Counted from the first letter of the stretch, positions 35,601 through 43,937 are shown. The stretch: DNA of 64,000 nt from Leptolyngbya sp. PCC 7375 (GCF_000316115.1 NZ_JH993797.1:4326486-4390485); one strand, 5' to 3'. Numbers and translations: made by a program. The notes: a model not told the origin generated them from the sequence alone.

Positions 35601-38600
35601 ACCCACACCTATGAAACCCTCCCAGGGGATACGTTTGCAGCAATTGCGAGTGCCCTTGGTGTCACCGTTGAGGCCTTGATCCCGATTTTAGAGGCCAAGG
35701 GTAATTATCTCGATGATCAGGTTATCCTTGCCGTGCCCCTGACGTATACCTGGCGAAGCACCGACTCGTTAGCCCACACCCGAGACAAAGTCCAAGCTGT
35801 CTTTAAGAATACAACCCTCAATATTGGCTTAGATGCCGAGCTGCTAACAGTGACGGACATCGCTCTGGCCACAAATGCTTTCTTAGAGACAACAACAACG
35901 CTGACGATTCCTGCACAACTCACCCTTGCTCCAAATGCGTCTGTATCAACCAGTCTCTCCTCTATTACTGAGCCCACCCTGGACGCAGTTGTGCGTAACC
36001 TGCAGCCATCCTCCAGCACCAATCGGCAGATTGATCTAGCGGCATTCGTCACGACCAACCAAACATTATCCGGGTTAATTCAGCCTGGGCAGTCGCTATT
36101 ACCGGCTTTCCAGTCATGGTCTGTCTTAGTTGAGAATACGACCCCTGAACTGCAGACCTATGTACAGCCGTTTTTAGATGCGGCCTTGCAGCCATTTCAC
36201 AATCAGGCTAATGTGCCGGTAACCCGTGACCATGAGACGTTCTACAGTCTCACGCAGCTGTTTGAACAGGTGCGAGTATCCTTGTTGGCAGCCTTGGCTA
36301 GTGCCCCTGACCCCGCCAATGCCCAGCTCAGAACTCGGGTGCAACAGCTGAGAGAACGGTTAGATCGCACTGTATCTCTGGCGGAGGTTGCGATCGCAAT
36401 TCAAACCCTTCCCATTCTCCAAATAGGTGCCCCATTCATTAAGCCGCCTTACACCCAACAAATTCCCATAACGCTAGATTTACCCACGGATAACAATATT
36501 GTTATCTATCCCAAGCAGCTAATCTTTCCAGTCACTGTCAAAGTGACGTTGCAACGAGATGATGTTTTAGTTGCCAAGGACCTACCTGATCCTGACCTAG
36601 TGCAGCGATCCACGGCCTCTCTCTCTCCCGATACTGATGATGGTGATACTCGGTCAGCATCTCTGCAAGAATTTGCCCGAGATTTTCAAGCCGCATTTTC
36701 TGGGTTGCGTCTTGCCACTAGCGATAACCGTAACCCTGGTTTCCCCGGTGATCCCAATAACCCCAGCCAATCAATCTGGGCCGTGCGCCTCGGCCCTGGA
36801 GGACTCACCTATACGATTCAGCCTACCAATCTAGAGTCGCAACCCGCTGATGAAGATCGCAATCCCCTCTTCTTTGCCCCCGCACCGTTGGCTAATACCC
36901 TGATGGCGGGCACCGTTGACCTCAAAATTAGTACAGAGGCAGATCGTAATCGCGCCGACTATCAGCCTGATAATAAACGCTTTGATGCCATTGACTTGAA
37001 CCTGTTGGGGCAAACCTGTCTGCAGGCAGTGGAAGACTTCTTGTCGCCCGAAGTTTCTATTCCTGCTGTGCGTCTGAGTGACGCAACTTCAACAAACGTG
37101 GATGCGGTGTTAATAGCCAAAGAAACCCTGGCAGATGCCATCAGTGCCCAAGTTGTTTCTCTATTGCAGCCGAGTCTTCCCGATAATGATATCCGTCAGC
37201 AACGGGCTGCCGATGCTCTCAACCAAGAACTCAGAATCAATTTAGCTGAAGCCTATGCAATTGAAACCATTGTGCAATATGGCCTATCCGTGGCAAACAG
37301 GTTGCCTGATGGTGGTGAATTCCCAGTACGGTTGGCGGGGCAGCCTACTCTGGTGAGTGCCCGTGATGCCACTACAAAAGCAGAGATTACCGATCTCTCC
37401 ACCCTCGATTTCACCCTATCTCCAACTAAAGTCTCTTTAGAAGAAACAACCTATCTGACGTTTTTCTTCAATACTCAAAATCCTGAAAAGTATGAAGATA
37501 TTGAACTCAATCTGACGTTCAACCGGAATGAATTGGAATACAACATCAAACCTGTTCCCGGTATAGCAGGGTATCAGTCGTCTGATTGGCTCAGCTTTAT
37601 TGAACCCGATGAGCCAGATACCCTCGGTCATGTGCAGATTCCAATTCCTCTACGTACCTATCCCATCCCACCATCTCTGGTGTTGCAACAGGCTGAGTTA
37701 GATCCGGATGCCATCGGCAACGATTTAGCGAAAGTGCGTGAATGGCAGTATGTCTATACCTATGAGCATCTGGATGTGGCTCAGGATAGTCTAGAAAGTG
37801 ATGTGCGCTATAACCTGCAAGGGTTACCTAGCCCGACACAGCTAGGTTTACCAGAGGACAGTAACGACGAGACTTTATTTGATGCGCTGGTGCGGTTTAA
37901 TCAGAAATATCCAGCCCTTAAGGCCACATTTGATCAGCTAGCTGAAGCTGATACCCCAGCAAAATTAACCGCATTAGCCGAAGAGACAACCCAAGCAGTG
38001 GATGACTTTGCTAAATTAGTGGGCCAGGTGGCGGCTACCTGGAGAGAGTGGCAACCCGTGCAGCGCAGCATTGTGGCAACAGGTGTGGACTACACCATTA
38101 ACGAGGAGGAGCCTCCGGTACCTGTTGGTCAACCTGCCATCAAGGAGATGACCATTGTGGCACCTGATGCAGTCCTGCTGCCCCAGGTGCTGCTGCCGGG
38201 CTATCGACAATTCGATGATTCACCTCAACGGCAAGACTCTGTGTCTGGTTTCCAGAAGCAGCTCTATCGGTTTGAAGAAAAATCGCCGGAGGAAGCGGCC
38301 CTCGATCCGGTCTATGGAGAATCCTCGATTCCTGATCGCACCCTGATCATTCAAGATCGCGATATTTTAGCCCAGCAAAATGCCTGGAGTGGGATCTGGC
38401 TAACCCGTAACCGTCAACTGGTGCCCTATGCGTCAACCAATCCTGTCTTTGTTTTCCAGACGCCCCAGGTGCGCTTTAGTAACTGGGTGACACCGCTGTT
38501 GGTGAATGATCGTCCGTGGAACATTGCAGACCTCTCGGATACGCCTCAACAGCCGGTGTTGACTCATTTGCAGCGGTTATTTGAGTCGATGCTACCTGAT

Positions 38601-38933
38601 TCAGCTCCCCAGCCCTATGGTTTGCGGTTGGACTGTCGCTACAGCTTTGCCATGGCGACGGTGGGTGATGAGCAGCTGTTCTCGGCAGTGCCGGTGTTGC
38701 TGACGCCGAGGGTTGCGATCGCAAAAAATGCAACCATCACCTCACAACTAGTCACAGACCTCGCCACCGAAATCGAACGCTGGCGACAGGATAACCGCCC
38801 GGTAGAAGATCAAGGACGCTATCAGTTCACATTGAATCTGTTCTCAGGCATTGATGATGATGCCACCTTGCCGCTGTTAAAGATTGAGAACCTGTATGTG
38901 CAACAGATAGATATTCAATGGCCTGCACCATAG
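29679..38933 (+). CDS. giant operon protein 5: 3084-residue beta-rich protein with LysM-like repeats
   Basis: Residues 1-150 share a module with protein 4. Residues 150-830 are long alternating hydrophobic/polar beta strands (IDMSVIFNDPLIYGLRISL, GPFPVLGAGGFYF near 648-660, VSLVGRLYGVVDFGVISVDVEVVL), suggesting a large beta-sheet or barrel. An acidic Pro/Thr-rich linker spans about 840-930. The second half has mixed content. LysM-like modules lie at about 1858-1905 (HTVSANETLATVANTFRLS) and 1977-2025 (YETLPGDTFAAIASALGVT), with two weaker ones after. The C-terminus has a segment around DILAQQNAWSGIWLTRNRQL. There is no signal peptide, membrane helix or recognisable catalytic site. The size and architecture match no family I can name with certainty; a DUF6603-like region is possible. 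Confidence 0.85.
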   Translation: MSSSLTKQTTVSFGFVAELTAGGETVNLQLEQTQEGGTSVFRGGMLPGQRLFLVALLQKIIPELPALDSMSGLAITELTLEARPTLNTYAFSLGLADVWAVAIPTNDPDAPLNFSVDRVLIALKQSPQEKSFFLQGDFSLFGGQFSVLVSRIVTTATSSGEWIFLARAERIQLASLVNQLLGEGNLTSDFELENLSIDLLELELAQKKVGSNTQSRYRFLGAMDWAFTIANEPFVVRASAEIKNYREEPPSSSGRIVKTITDKPTGKVAGLIELFDKTLTASIFYEFALTDKRVGFKITFKSFTLTGHYSNANAIEKIDFNFSEAINIGDIISYVVNLFDPSLEDFELDAPWDVLGKEDIDLSKLRVSINLTNKQFTFSYAENLNLGLFKISNLGLSYGETSRGSKQYRSRISLDLTIPGQPRQQVGWDPVNENPPNIPGKGIQVFDLQFLAVGQRVTFHPEIVAQARNITQVMTVLRQTMGVLPPAKRRGNPLLALQAQLPSPAPVSIDPTATITIPEGSSPIQFDLNSGILLGAQFSIMDTIDMSVIFNDPLIYGLRISLYGAKAKLFAGLQFEILYRRVSDTVGVYHLELALPDAMRQFDVGAVSVTLPIVVVDIYTNGDFALDFGFPWKGDFSRSFAIQGFAGPFPVLGAGGFYFAKLSAETATSTPAIVNGTFSPVYEFGLGLKIGLGRTFNKGILKAEISITVQGVIQGVVARFNPSEANVASDDYFKIQGGVSLVGRLYGVVDFGVISVDVEVVLRATVLFVVEAYQPTQLALEAEVSVRASIKIAFVRIRFSFRVTVRQSFTLGSAKPTPWKLGSPPTSSTNAIGTTSRRAARFAPAAFSMPVAFETTAFEAFEAIEPTTVEPPDLTTLDVSALSVESAPESTVPEFLVSEPVLSAAVEAELSFTTLDADTSGASTAETWLPVKLSLPDGLPADQTDSDRIRIDLYFQPGFTQVGGTVKGVALLFIENSVRHDDPEQIGNAAATVNTDFDELVKALLRWTLHSYRRISSTDQTLTLVDWQALYDRFTTEFETANNLPAFLSQLYQFLEENVVFDVSDRALNDPQQNQELSGTFFPMVPFINMALDQQTPIDFQADNFKRSLDDLQKIKDYFKQLQVRPGSAIENSAIGGSASDPVTAGTNSLSLTDYLFADYFLLLIRSGLQSAIDYLEDLEDQAEFAAPSIEAVLSTLNSNGAFNHLSGTASRYFLHGLRLPTPTAAPMTAWATTPLYQATGQQFNVSITTQTVGVGDAARDVTTVNLEQIVLSKPAPLNWIRFIDYDRANLNNPPTRNAASLVYGLTTEQKNDLLALQTATPNLDHQSTTPPLLPFYRPVERQYTLRQRSPMAVGELRELPSDLRAYLADPLTYERGLLPDSAPLSTIPFSLTDATDKTATPLPRNRVKWSTKVKVTVRRLAGDNIYQLEGSDEVGKDLLEAMRATGASPNLDLFYLEADTAQLVQPTRDVLLLKANLSTRSQAAGTIATARSFSTAATRTTYQATLPADSDSDGADFLQILWECSTVNSGGYYLIYGPLGAAGLPENLFTDGVTADLVLVIRVTGFTQEAARFHNCVDIATAQSVDLLAIRGDERDPIQVLQMPAGHLGIQLTRPNVSVQPNNDTANDELENLYQLLGYRLLEQPGQFVATPEALPIGPSDDPEDANHPWQYERVLPVYTLSTDQGGMANPPLPSPVMNPYRGVSAQAVVEPQLEWRDLYGNIFKQFNFSKLPVRYFDPLLGLNQWPSLVERYRFKVISPQQVHLELSLKLDSSPYISTPGNVFEEIRRKTIAARETYQQIYYQIHQADVTATAETSVLLQGANVVQKSVDKAVLLGFVEMAYRYLVTLEGLALQSHTVSANETLATVANTFRLSVDDLAEENQQLSGLWSAGTQLEIPIERDIVLNDSLRTIAQEALKAEALLRDFDSVSAIATASLPNITEAATGAKVVQIAQRHRDTPGLVRDGLSINSQTHTYETLPGDTFAAIASALGVTVEALIPILEAKGNYLDDQVILAVPLTYTWRSTDSLAHTRDKVQAVFKNTTLNIGLDAELLTVTDIALATNAFLETTTTLTIPAQLTLAPNASVSTSLSSITEPTLDAVVRNLQPSSSTNRQIDLAAFVTTNQTLSGLIQPGQSLLPAFQSWSVLVENTTPELQTYVQPFLDAALQPFHNQANVPVTRDHETFYSLTQLFEQVRVSLLAALASAPDPANAQLRTRVQQLRERLDRTVSLAEVAIAIQTLPILQIGAPFIKPPYTQQIPITLDLPTDNNIVIYPKQLIFPVTVKVTLQRDDVLVAKDLPDPDLVQRSTASLSPDTDDGDTRSASLQEFARDFQAAFSGLRLATSDNRNPGFPGDPNNPSQSIWAVRLGPGGLTYTIQPTNLESQPADEDRNPLFFAPAPLANTLMAGTVDLKISTEADRNRADYQPDNKRFDAIDLNLLGQTCLQAVEDFLSPEVSIPAVRLSDATSTNVDAVLIAKETLADAISAQVVSLLQPSLPDNDIRQQRAADALNQELRINLAEAYAIETIVQYGLSVANRLPDGGEFPVRLAGQPTLVSARDATTKAEITDLSTLDFTLSPTKVSLEETTYLTFFFNTQNPEKYEDIELNLTFNRNELEYNIKPVPGIAGYQSSDWLSFIEPDEPDTLGHVQIPIPLRTYPIPPSLVLQQAELDPDAIGNDLAKVREWQYVYTYEHLDVAQDSLESDVRYNLQGLPSPTQLGLPEDSNDETLFDALVRFNQKYPALKATFDQLAEADTPAKLTALAEETTQAVDDFAKLVGQVAATWREWQPVQRSIVATGVDYTINEEEPPVPVGQPAIKEMTIVAPDAVLLPQVLLPGYRQFDDSPQRQDSVSGFQKQLYRFEEKSPEEAALDPVYGESSIPDRTLIIQDRDILAQQNAWSGIWLTRNRQLVPYASTNPVFVFQTPQVRFSNWVTPLLVNDRPWNIADLSDTPQQPVLTHLQRLFESMLPDSAPQPYGLRLDCRYSFAMATVGDEQLFSAVPVLLTPRVAIAKNATITSQLVTDLATEIERWRQDNRPVEDQGRYQFTLNLFSGIDDDATLPLLKIENLYVQQIDIQWPAP

Positions 38934-38998
38934 TGCATGGATATCTTGCATGGGTTAGGTAGGAGCTGGCCTTGTGCCTGCCCTGGGGACAAACGTGC

Positions 38999-40036
38999 TT
39001 AAACACCTTTGAATCCACCGGATTCGCTCATTTCTTTAGTGCTGGGTCGCTGAGAAGGACGCATTATATTTAATCGCTGTACGCCAATTTGGTTTAATCC
39101 AATGCCGCACAGAATGACACCACCTCCCAAGTACTGTCCAAGGGTGGGCACCTCACCTAGCAGGATAAATGCAGACAGAATGCCCACAATCGGATTAAAT
39201 GCAGTGGCAAATGAGACCTCACTGGCCGTACTACGTTTCAGACCGTTAAACCAAAATGACTGACCCGCCACAACAATGATGGCGGCATAGAACAGCATCC
39301 ACTGCCACAAAAAAGGTGAACCTACATCCATAAAATGCTCAGGACCGTAGAGAACTACGGTGGCTGCAAAGAAGAAAACCGTTCCAACAAACATTCTAAA
39401 AACGCTGAAAATTCCCAATGGAATCTCACGCAGACTAATTTTGCTGATCAGGTTCGCCACGGCTTTGATCACAGCGGCGATCAATGTAAACAGAGCGCCA
39501 CGGCCTAAAACCATCCCCATGCCCATGGAAACCATTTCAGTGCCAGGAGGCTGAATCAATACGGTTAGAGCAACCCCAATAAAAGAAACAACGGCTCCAG
39601 CAACCACCCATTTATTCACCCGATCGCCCAACACCCAAACCGACAATGCCAGCACCAGCGGCGTATCAATCTGGCTGATCAGAATCACATTGTTAACCGG
39701 AGTAATCGCGAGTGCCGTAAAGATAAGTGTTGGTACAATGGCGGCTCCTAAGATCGCGACGACAGTCATGGAGAGCCAGTCTTGCCACTTAATTTTTTGC
39801 AATGCTGGTTTCCGCCACTCCCGACCATAGGTAATGGCTAACAGAATGAGGGCGCATAAATTGCCAACGAACAATACATTGCAAAATGAGATCGGGTTAC
39901 GTTCATCAATTAGGTTCATCGCCCCCAGTTCAGTCAGCTTGCGAGTGACTGCATTGGCCGCACCAAAGATGGCAATGGCCATGAGAAGATAAACCCTTCC
40001 TGAGGGTTGAAAGCCTAATTTACTTGTGGTCTTCAT
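38999..40036 (-). CDS. EamA/DMT-family transporter
   Basis: 345 residues, ten membrane segments in two EamA repeats; the first begins VYLLMAIAIFGAANAVTRKL and the second near GRGALFTLIAAVIKAVANLISK. It is a predicted inner-membrane metabolite exporter with unknown substrate. It is distinct in sequence from the other EamA protein in the window. It converges on the giant-operon 3' end with a 65-base gap and no clear terminator. Confidence 0.88.
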   Translation of the reverse strand: MKTTSKLGFQPSGRVYLLMAIAIFGAANAVTRKLTELGAMNLIDERNPISFCNVLFVGNLCALILLAITYGREWRKPALQKIKWQDWLSMTVVAILGAAIVPTLIFTALAITPVNNVILISQIDTPLVLALSVWVLGDRVNKWVVAGAVVSFIGVALTVLIQPPGTEMVSMGMGMVLGRGALFTLIAAVIKAVANLISKISLREIPLGIFSVFRMFVGTVFFFAATVVLYGPEHFMDVGSPFLWQWMLFYAAIIVVAGQSFWFNGLKRSTASEVSFATAFNPIVGILSAFILLGEVPTLGQYLGGGVILCGIGLNQIGVQRLNIMRPSQRPSTKEMSESGGFKGV

Positions 40037-40237
40037 GGAAGAGGCTCCTAGCCATAGTGGGTCAGTAATGCTGCTAGGTCGAAAGTAATAATCGCGTCTT
40101 TAGTCACCTACTTAATTGCTTGCGGCCTCTGACAATGGTAAAACTAGCACCCATGGGCTGCCCTTGCATCATGCCTACTGCGAGAGCATAGTGCAAGTCA
40201 GCTGCTGCGGTCCCTTATCGCGTATCGGAGATCCTTT

Positions 40238-41875
40238 ATGTCGGTTCAGTTCTTAGGTCAACAAATTTGGTCAAAACCACTGCGCTCACTGGGTTACTAC
40301 ATCAGTCTTTTTAGCCTGTGTCTGGTCCTGGCAGTGGCTTGTGGCGGTGACACTCAGGTTGCTACCACACCAGCTGATCGTGTGGCCATTGGAACAACCC
40401 TTAGGGCGCGTACGTTAGATCCCGCCGATGCCTATGAAATTTTTCCTGGCATTTTGCTATACAACCTCGGGGATCGCCTCTATACCTATGCTCCAGGGAC
40501 AACCACGTTAGAACCTCAGCTAGCAACAGCGATGCCCACGGTCGGTGATGATGGTCTTACCTATACAATCCCGTTGCGAGAAGGGGTAACGCTACACGAT
40601 GGTTCGGCATTTAACGCAGACGTGATGGCGTTTTCTATCCAGCGGTTTATGGAGAATGGCGGTCGTCCAGCGTTCTTACTGTCGGAAAAAATTGAGACTG
40701 TTGAGGCGACTGGTGAATATGAGCTGACGATTACTCTCCAGCAGCCGTTTGCTGCCTTTACGGCAATGCTGACATTTTGGGGGGTGACACCAATCGCCCC
40801 AGATGCTTACACCATTGGCGACGGACAGTTTAAGCCTGAAGAATTTATCGGTTCGGGGCCTTATAAGCTGGCGTCGTTTAGTAGCGATGTGATTAAGCTC
40901 GATGCTAACCCAGACTACTGGGGAGAAGCGCCCAGTAACAACGGGATTGATATTCAAATTTTCACAAGTCCAGCGAACCTCTACAACACGTTTCGGTCTG
41001 GTGGTTTAGATGTGGCGTATCAAACCTTGGACCCTGAGCAAATCGCGGCCTTAGAACGTGAGGCCGATCAGGGGGGCTGGAATGTGATTGAGGCGGGGTC
41101 AACCGTCGTTAACTATATGTCGCTGAACCAAAAGATTGCGCCTTTTGATGATGTGAATGTGCGCAAAGCGGTGGCCGCCATGATTGACCGTAATCTCATT
41201 AACGACCGCGCTTTTCAAGGCCAGGCAGAGCCTCTTTATAGCTTGATCCCCAAGAGTTTTGACGTACATGAGCCGGTGTTTGAAACTGCTTATGGCGATG
41301 GTAACTATGAGCAGGCCAAGGCGTTTCTTGAAGAGGCGGGGATTACGGCGGCGAATCCGCTGGAATTTGAGATTTGGTATCCAACTGCTTCAACCACCCG
41401 TAGTGTGGTGGCTAACACCTTAAAAGAAGCGATTGAGTCTAATTTGTCAGGGCTGGTGACTGTGCAAGTGAGTACGGCTGAGTCAGCGACGCTGTGGGAA
41501 AACGTGGAGAAAGGGGTTTATCCCAGTGTCTTATCTAACTGGTATCCAGACTATTTTGACCCGGATAATTTTGTGCAGCCTTTTCTCAGCTGTAATGAGG
41601 GGTCTGAAGAAACGCTCTGTGAAAAAGGTGCAACCCAGGGGAACGGCTCGTTTTATTACAGTACTAAGACCAACGATCTGCTGGCTAAGCAACGTGCAGA
41701 GCAGGATGAATCGGTTCGTAGTGATGTATTTAAAGACTTACAGCAGGTGATGGTAGAGGATGTGCCTTATATTCCACTCTGGCAAAACAAGGACTATGTC
41801 TTTACAGCTTCAGGGGTGGATGGTGTAGCCATTGAGCCAAACCAGCAATTTTTGCTGTGGCAAATCAACAAATAA
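40238..41875 (+). CDS. peptide/nickel-type ABC transporter substrate-binding lipoprotein
   Basis: 545 residues, family 5 solute-binding protein (OppA/DppA/NikA type). The signal peptide ends in the lipobox LAVAC with the lipidated Cys35. The signature region LDPADAYEIFPGILLYNLGDRLYTY and the domain pieces LRDGVTLHDGSAFNADVMAFSIQRF-like, GSGPYKL and VRKAVAAMIDR are clear. It captures peptides or related ligands outside the inner membrane for the permease encoded 53 bases downstream. A perfect small hairpin lies between them. The other subunits are not in the window. Confidence 0.93.
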   Translation: MSVQFLGQQIWSKPLRSLGYYISLFSLCLVLAVACGGDTQVATTPADRVAIGTTLRARTLDPADAYEIFPGILLYNLGDRLYTYAPGTTTLEPQLATAMPTVGDDGLTYTIPLREGVTLHDGSAFNADVMAFSIQRFMENGGRPAFLLSEKIETVEATGEYELTITLQQPFAAFTAMLTFWGVTPIAPDAYTIGDGQFKPEEFIGSGPYKLASFSSDVIKLDANPDYWGEAPSNNGIDIQIFTSPANLYNTFRSGGLDVAYQTLDPEQIAALEREADQGGWNVIEAGSTVVNYMSLNQKIAPFDDVNVRKAVAAMIDRNLINDRAFQGQAEPLYSLIPKSFDVHEPVFETAYGDGNYEQAKAFLEEAGITAANPLEFEIWYPTASTTRSVVANTLKEAIESNLSGLVTVQVSTAESATLWENVEKGVYPSVLSNWYPDYFDPDNFVQPFLSCNEGSEETLCEKGATQGNGSFYYSTKTNDLLAKQRAEQDESVRSDVFKDLQQVMVEDVPYIPLWQNKDYVFTASGVDGVAIEPNQQFLLWQINK

Positions 41876-41883
41876 TTTTGGAC

Positions 41884-41901
41884 AATCCCCTACAGGGGAT
41901 T
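41884..41901 (+). promoter_or_regulatory. intercistronic hairpin between SBP and permease genes
   Basis: Perfect 7-bp arms AATCCCC / GGGGATT with TACA loop, eight bases after the binding-protein stop and 27 before the permease start. Such hairpins commonly protect the upstream message or limit read-through so that binding protein exceeds permease. Confidence 0.6.
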
Positions 41902-41928
41902 AATATTCGTGAGATATGGGGGAAATAA

Positions 41929-42957
41929 ATGGCATCTCGGGCTAATGCGCTGCGTTATTATGTGCTGTCGCGGTTGATGCTGGCACCGTTGATGATCTGG
42001 ACGATCACAACGGTGGTGTTTTTGCTGATGCGGGCCACGCCTGGAGATCCGGTGGACGCGCTGTTGGGACCCAGGGCACCGATTGAGGCCAAAGAGGCAT
42101 TGCGATCGCAACTTGGCCTCGACAAGCCCCTATTCTTTCAATACTTAGATTACCTGGGTCACCTGCTGCGCTTTGACTTAGGTAGCTCTATTGCTAGCCA
42201 GGGCCAAACCGTCTGGCAAATCATCGGCGATCATTTCCCTGCCACCGTGGAACTCACATTTTGTGGCTTGACCATAGCCGCCATTGTGGGGATCACCGTA
42301 GGTTCGATTGCGGCATCACGTCCTAATACGCCCATTGATGCAGGTGGCAGGCTATTTGGCATTCTCACCTATGCCACACCCATGTATTGGTTCGGCATGA
42401 TTCTACAGCTGGTATTTGCCGTGCAGTTGCGCTGGTTTCCCATTGGCACTCGGTTTCCCCTTCTACAAACCCCTCCCGATGGGCCTACGGGCCTCTATCT
42501 GTTGGATAGCTTACTCCATGGCAATCTGCCTCAGTTTGGGACGGCTCTATATCACTTGGCCTTACCCAGTCTGACCCTCGGTATTTTGATTAGTGGTGTT
42601 TTTGAGCGCATGGTGCGAGTCAACCTCAAGCAGACTCTACGGGCCGATTATGTGGAAGCGGCTCGTGCCCGTGGCATTCCCGAATTTCGCATCATCACTG
42701 TCCATGCCCTCAGGAATGCCTTGATTCCTGTGATTACCATTCTGGGGCTGACCTTTGCGTCCCTATTGGGGGGTACCGTCCTGACCGAAGTCACCTTCTC
42801 CTGGCCTGGCCTGGCCAATCGATTTTTTGAAGCTATTTCTCAACGAGATTATGAAGTTGTGCAAGGGTTGATGACATTTTTTGGCACCATTGTAGCCCTC
42901 GTCAGTATTGCCATTGACATCCTCAATGCCTATGTCGATCCCAGGATTCGATATTGA
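41929..42957 (+). CDS. ABC transporter permease, DppB/OppB type
   Basis: 342 residues with six membrane segments. It has the N-terminal MRATPGDPVDALLGPRA segment and the cytoplasmic EAA motif YVEAARARGIPEFRIITVHALRNALIPV, which contacts the ATPase. It is one of the two permeases needed for a peptide-type importer; the second permease (DppC-like) and the ATPases are not next to it. Cyanobacteria often scatter these genes, so the system may be completed elsewhere. It follows the binding-protein gene in an operon. Confidence 0.93.
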   Translation: MASRANALRYYVLSRLMLAPLMIWTITTVVFLLMRATPGDPVDALLGPRAPIEAKEALRSQLGLDKPLFFQYLDYLGHLLRFDLGSSIASQGQTVWQIIGDHFPATVELTFCGLTIAAIVGITVGSIAASRPNTPIDAGGRLFGILTYATPMYWFGMILQLVFAVQLRWFPIGTRFPLLQTPPDGPTGLYLLDSLLHGNLPQFGTALYHLALPSLTLGILISGVFERMVRVNLKQTLRADYVEAARARGIPEFRIITVHALRNALIPVITILGLTFASLLGGTVLTEVTFSWPGLANRFFEAISQRDYEVVQGLMTFFGTIVALVSIAIDILNAYVDPRIRY

Positions 42958-43090
42958 CGAAGTTCCATGACTTTATGCAAGTTTATAATTCAAAACATTG
43001 AATTTTGTAATAGTCTTGATAGAGCCCTACAGTTCCAGCCACTATTTGCTTGCTCATCAGCATCTTTATTTTAAATAGCTTGATAAAGTC

Positions 43091-43438
43091 ATGTCCCCAT
43101 TAACAGACCAGAAGGCGTCGTGGATAGCCTGTTTTCGCCGTTTTCGGCTGGACAAAGTACTCCAGTCCTTCACTATGGGGGTAGTGGTTTTGGTATTTGC
43201 CGCAGGGGTGAGTAACGGAATGACTAAGGTACCACCAACGGTCAAACCCCAACCCTCGGAACCTCAAGCAGTGATATCCTCCCTGCCGCTCCCTACACAA
43301 GCGAGAACTCGTTTGCGGCATCGGCGGCTGACAGAAGCATTGATGACAAGTCATCACCTGACCGCAGCCCATGTCTTTAGCCCCAAACCATCCGGCAAAT
43401 TATCGGCAGAAACCCGTGAAATGTCTAAACAGGGATAG
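43091..43438 (+). CDS. possible small membrane or secreted protein
   Basis: 115 residues, one hydrophobic segment (FTMGVVVLVFAAGV, about 28-41) and a Pro-rich, basic remainder. No ribosome site or motif is clear, and an antisense frame of 90 codons overlaps. It may be real because the N-terminal part resembles an uncleaved signal anchor, but support is weak. Confidence 0.4.
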   Translation: MSPLTDQKASWIACFRRFRLDKVLQSFTMGVVVLVFAAGVSNGMTKVPPTVKPQPSEPQAVISSLPLPTQARTRLRHRRLTEALMTSHHLTAAHVFSPKPSGKLSAETREMSKQG

Positions 43439-43520
43439 TTTGCCCCCTCCGAATATGAAGCAGGGTTGCTTCTGCAGGATTTTTATAGAAGTGAGGACAC
43501 CTGATTTGGTTATTATTTAG

Positions 43521-43937
43521 GTGTTTCTTCGCTTTGGTGATACAGGCTTGAACAGTTTTCAAAAGTTCATGTGTTGTTTGGCGACAGCAAGCACATTTCT
43601 GGTGCTGTCGATGGGGGGGGTATCGGCTCAATCTGAGGATTGTGACTTTTTAGTTTCTCCTCAAGAGTTCAATACCTTTGAGAATGACGACAGAATTGTG
43701 ATTGGCCATGTTACAAGTCGGCCCTATATTGTTCTGCTGACCCATGATCTTGAAGAAAGCTTGCCTACGATTCGTGCCTGTATTCCTGACGCATTTTTGA
43801 CATCCTCAAGGTTAGGTAGCTATGTTCATGTTGCATCTTTTGACAACTACAGAGATGCAAAAGAACTGGCTGACTCCATTGACGAGTCTTTATCACTCGA
43901 TGTCCAAATAATTCATCGTGCCCGATTGGGTCGATAA
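43521..43937 (+). CDS. exported SPOR-like protein
   Basis: 138 residues from a GTG; starts at TTG 43548 or ATG 43569 are alternatives. A signal peptide is visible (CLATASTFLVLSMGGVSAQ). The mature part has RPYIVLLTHDLEESLPTIRACIPDAFLTSSRLGSYVHVASFDNYRDAKELADSI, a beta-alpha-beta pattern like the SPOR domain that binds denuded peptidoglycan glycans. It lies just upstream of the FecR/CHASE2 genes on the same strand and may belong to the same envelope-related locus. The SPOR assignment is by pattern only. Confidence 0.7.
   Translation: MFLRFGDTGLNSFQKFMCCLATASTFLVLSMGGVSAQSEDCDFLVSPQEFNTFENDDRIVIGHVTSRPYIVLLTHDLEESLPTIRACIPDAFLTSSRLGSYVHVASFDNYRDAKELADSIDESLSLDVQIIHRARLGR

Noticed and set aside
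21425..38933. Contractile injection system or phage-tail cluster
   Set aside because: LysM-like segments occur in some baseplate proteins, but there is no sheath, tube, spike, ATPase or tape-measure gene in the cluster.
21425..38933. Toxin complex (Tc) ABC toxin, because of the large sizes
   Set aside because: No Rhs/YD repeats, no TcB/TcC signature, and no SpvB-like region were recognised.
21425..38933. Nonribosomal peptide or polyketide synthase, because of a 3084-residue protein
   Set aside because: No ketosynthase, adenylation, condensation or carrier-protein motifs are visible.
43100..43372. 90-codon minus-strand frame overlapping the small protein gene at 43091
   Set aside because: Cysteine- and arginine-rich antisense composition with no signal or motif; the plus-strand frame has a hydrophobic anchor.
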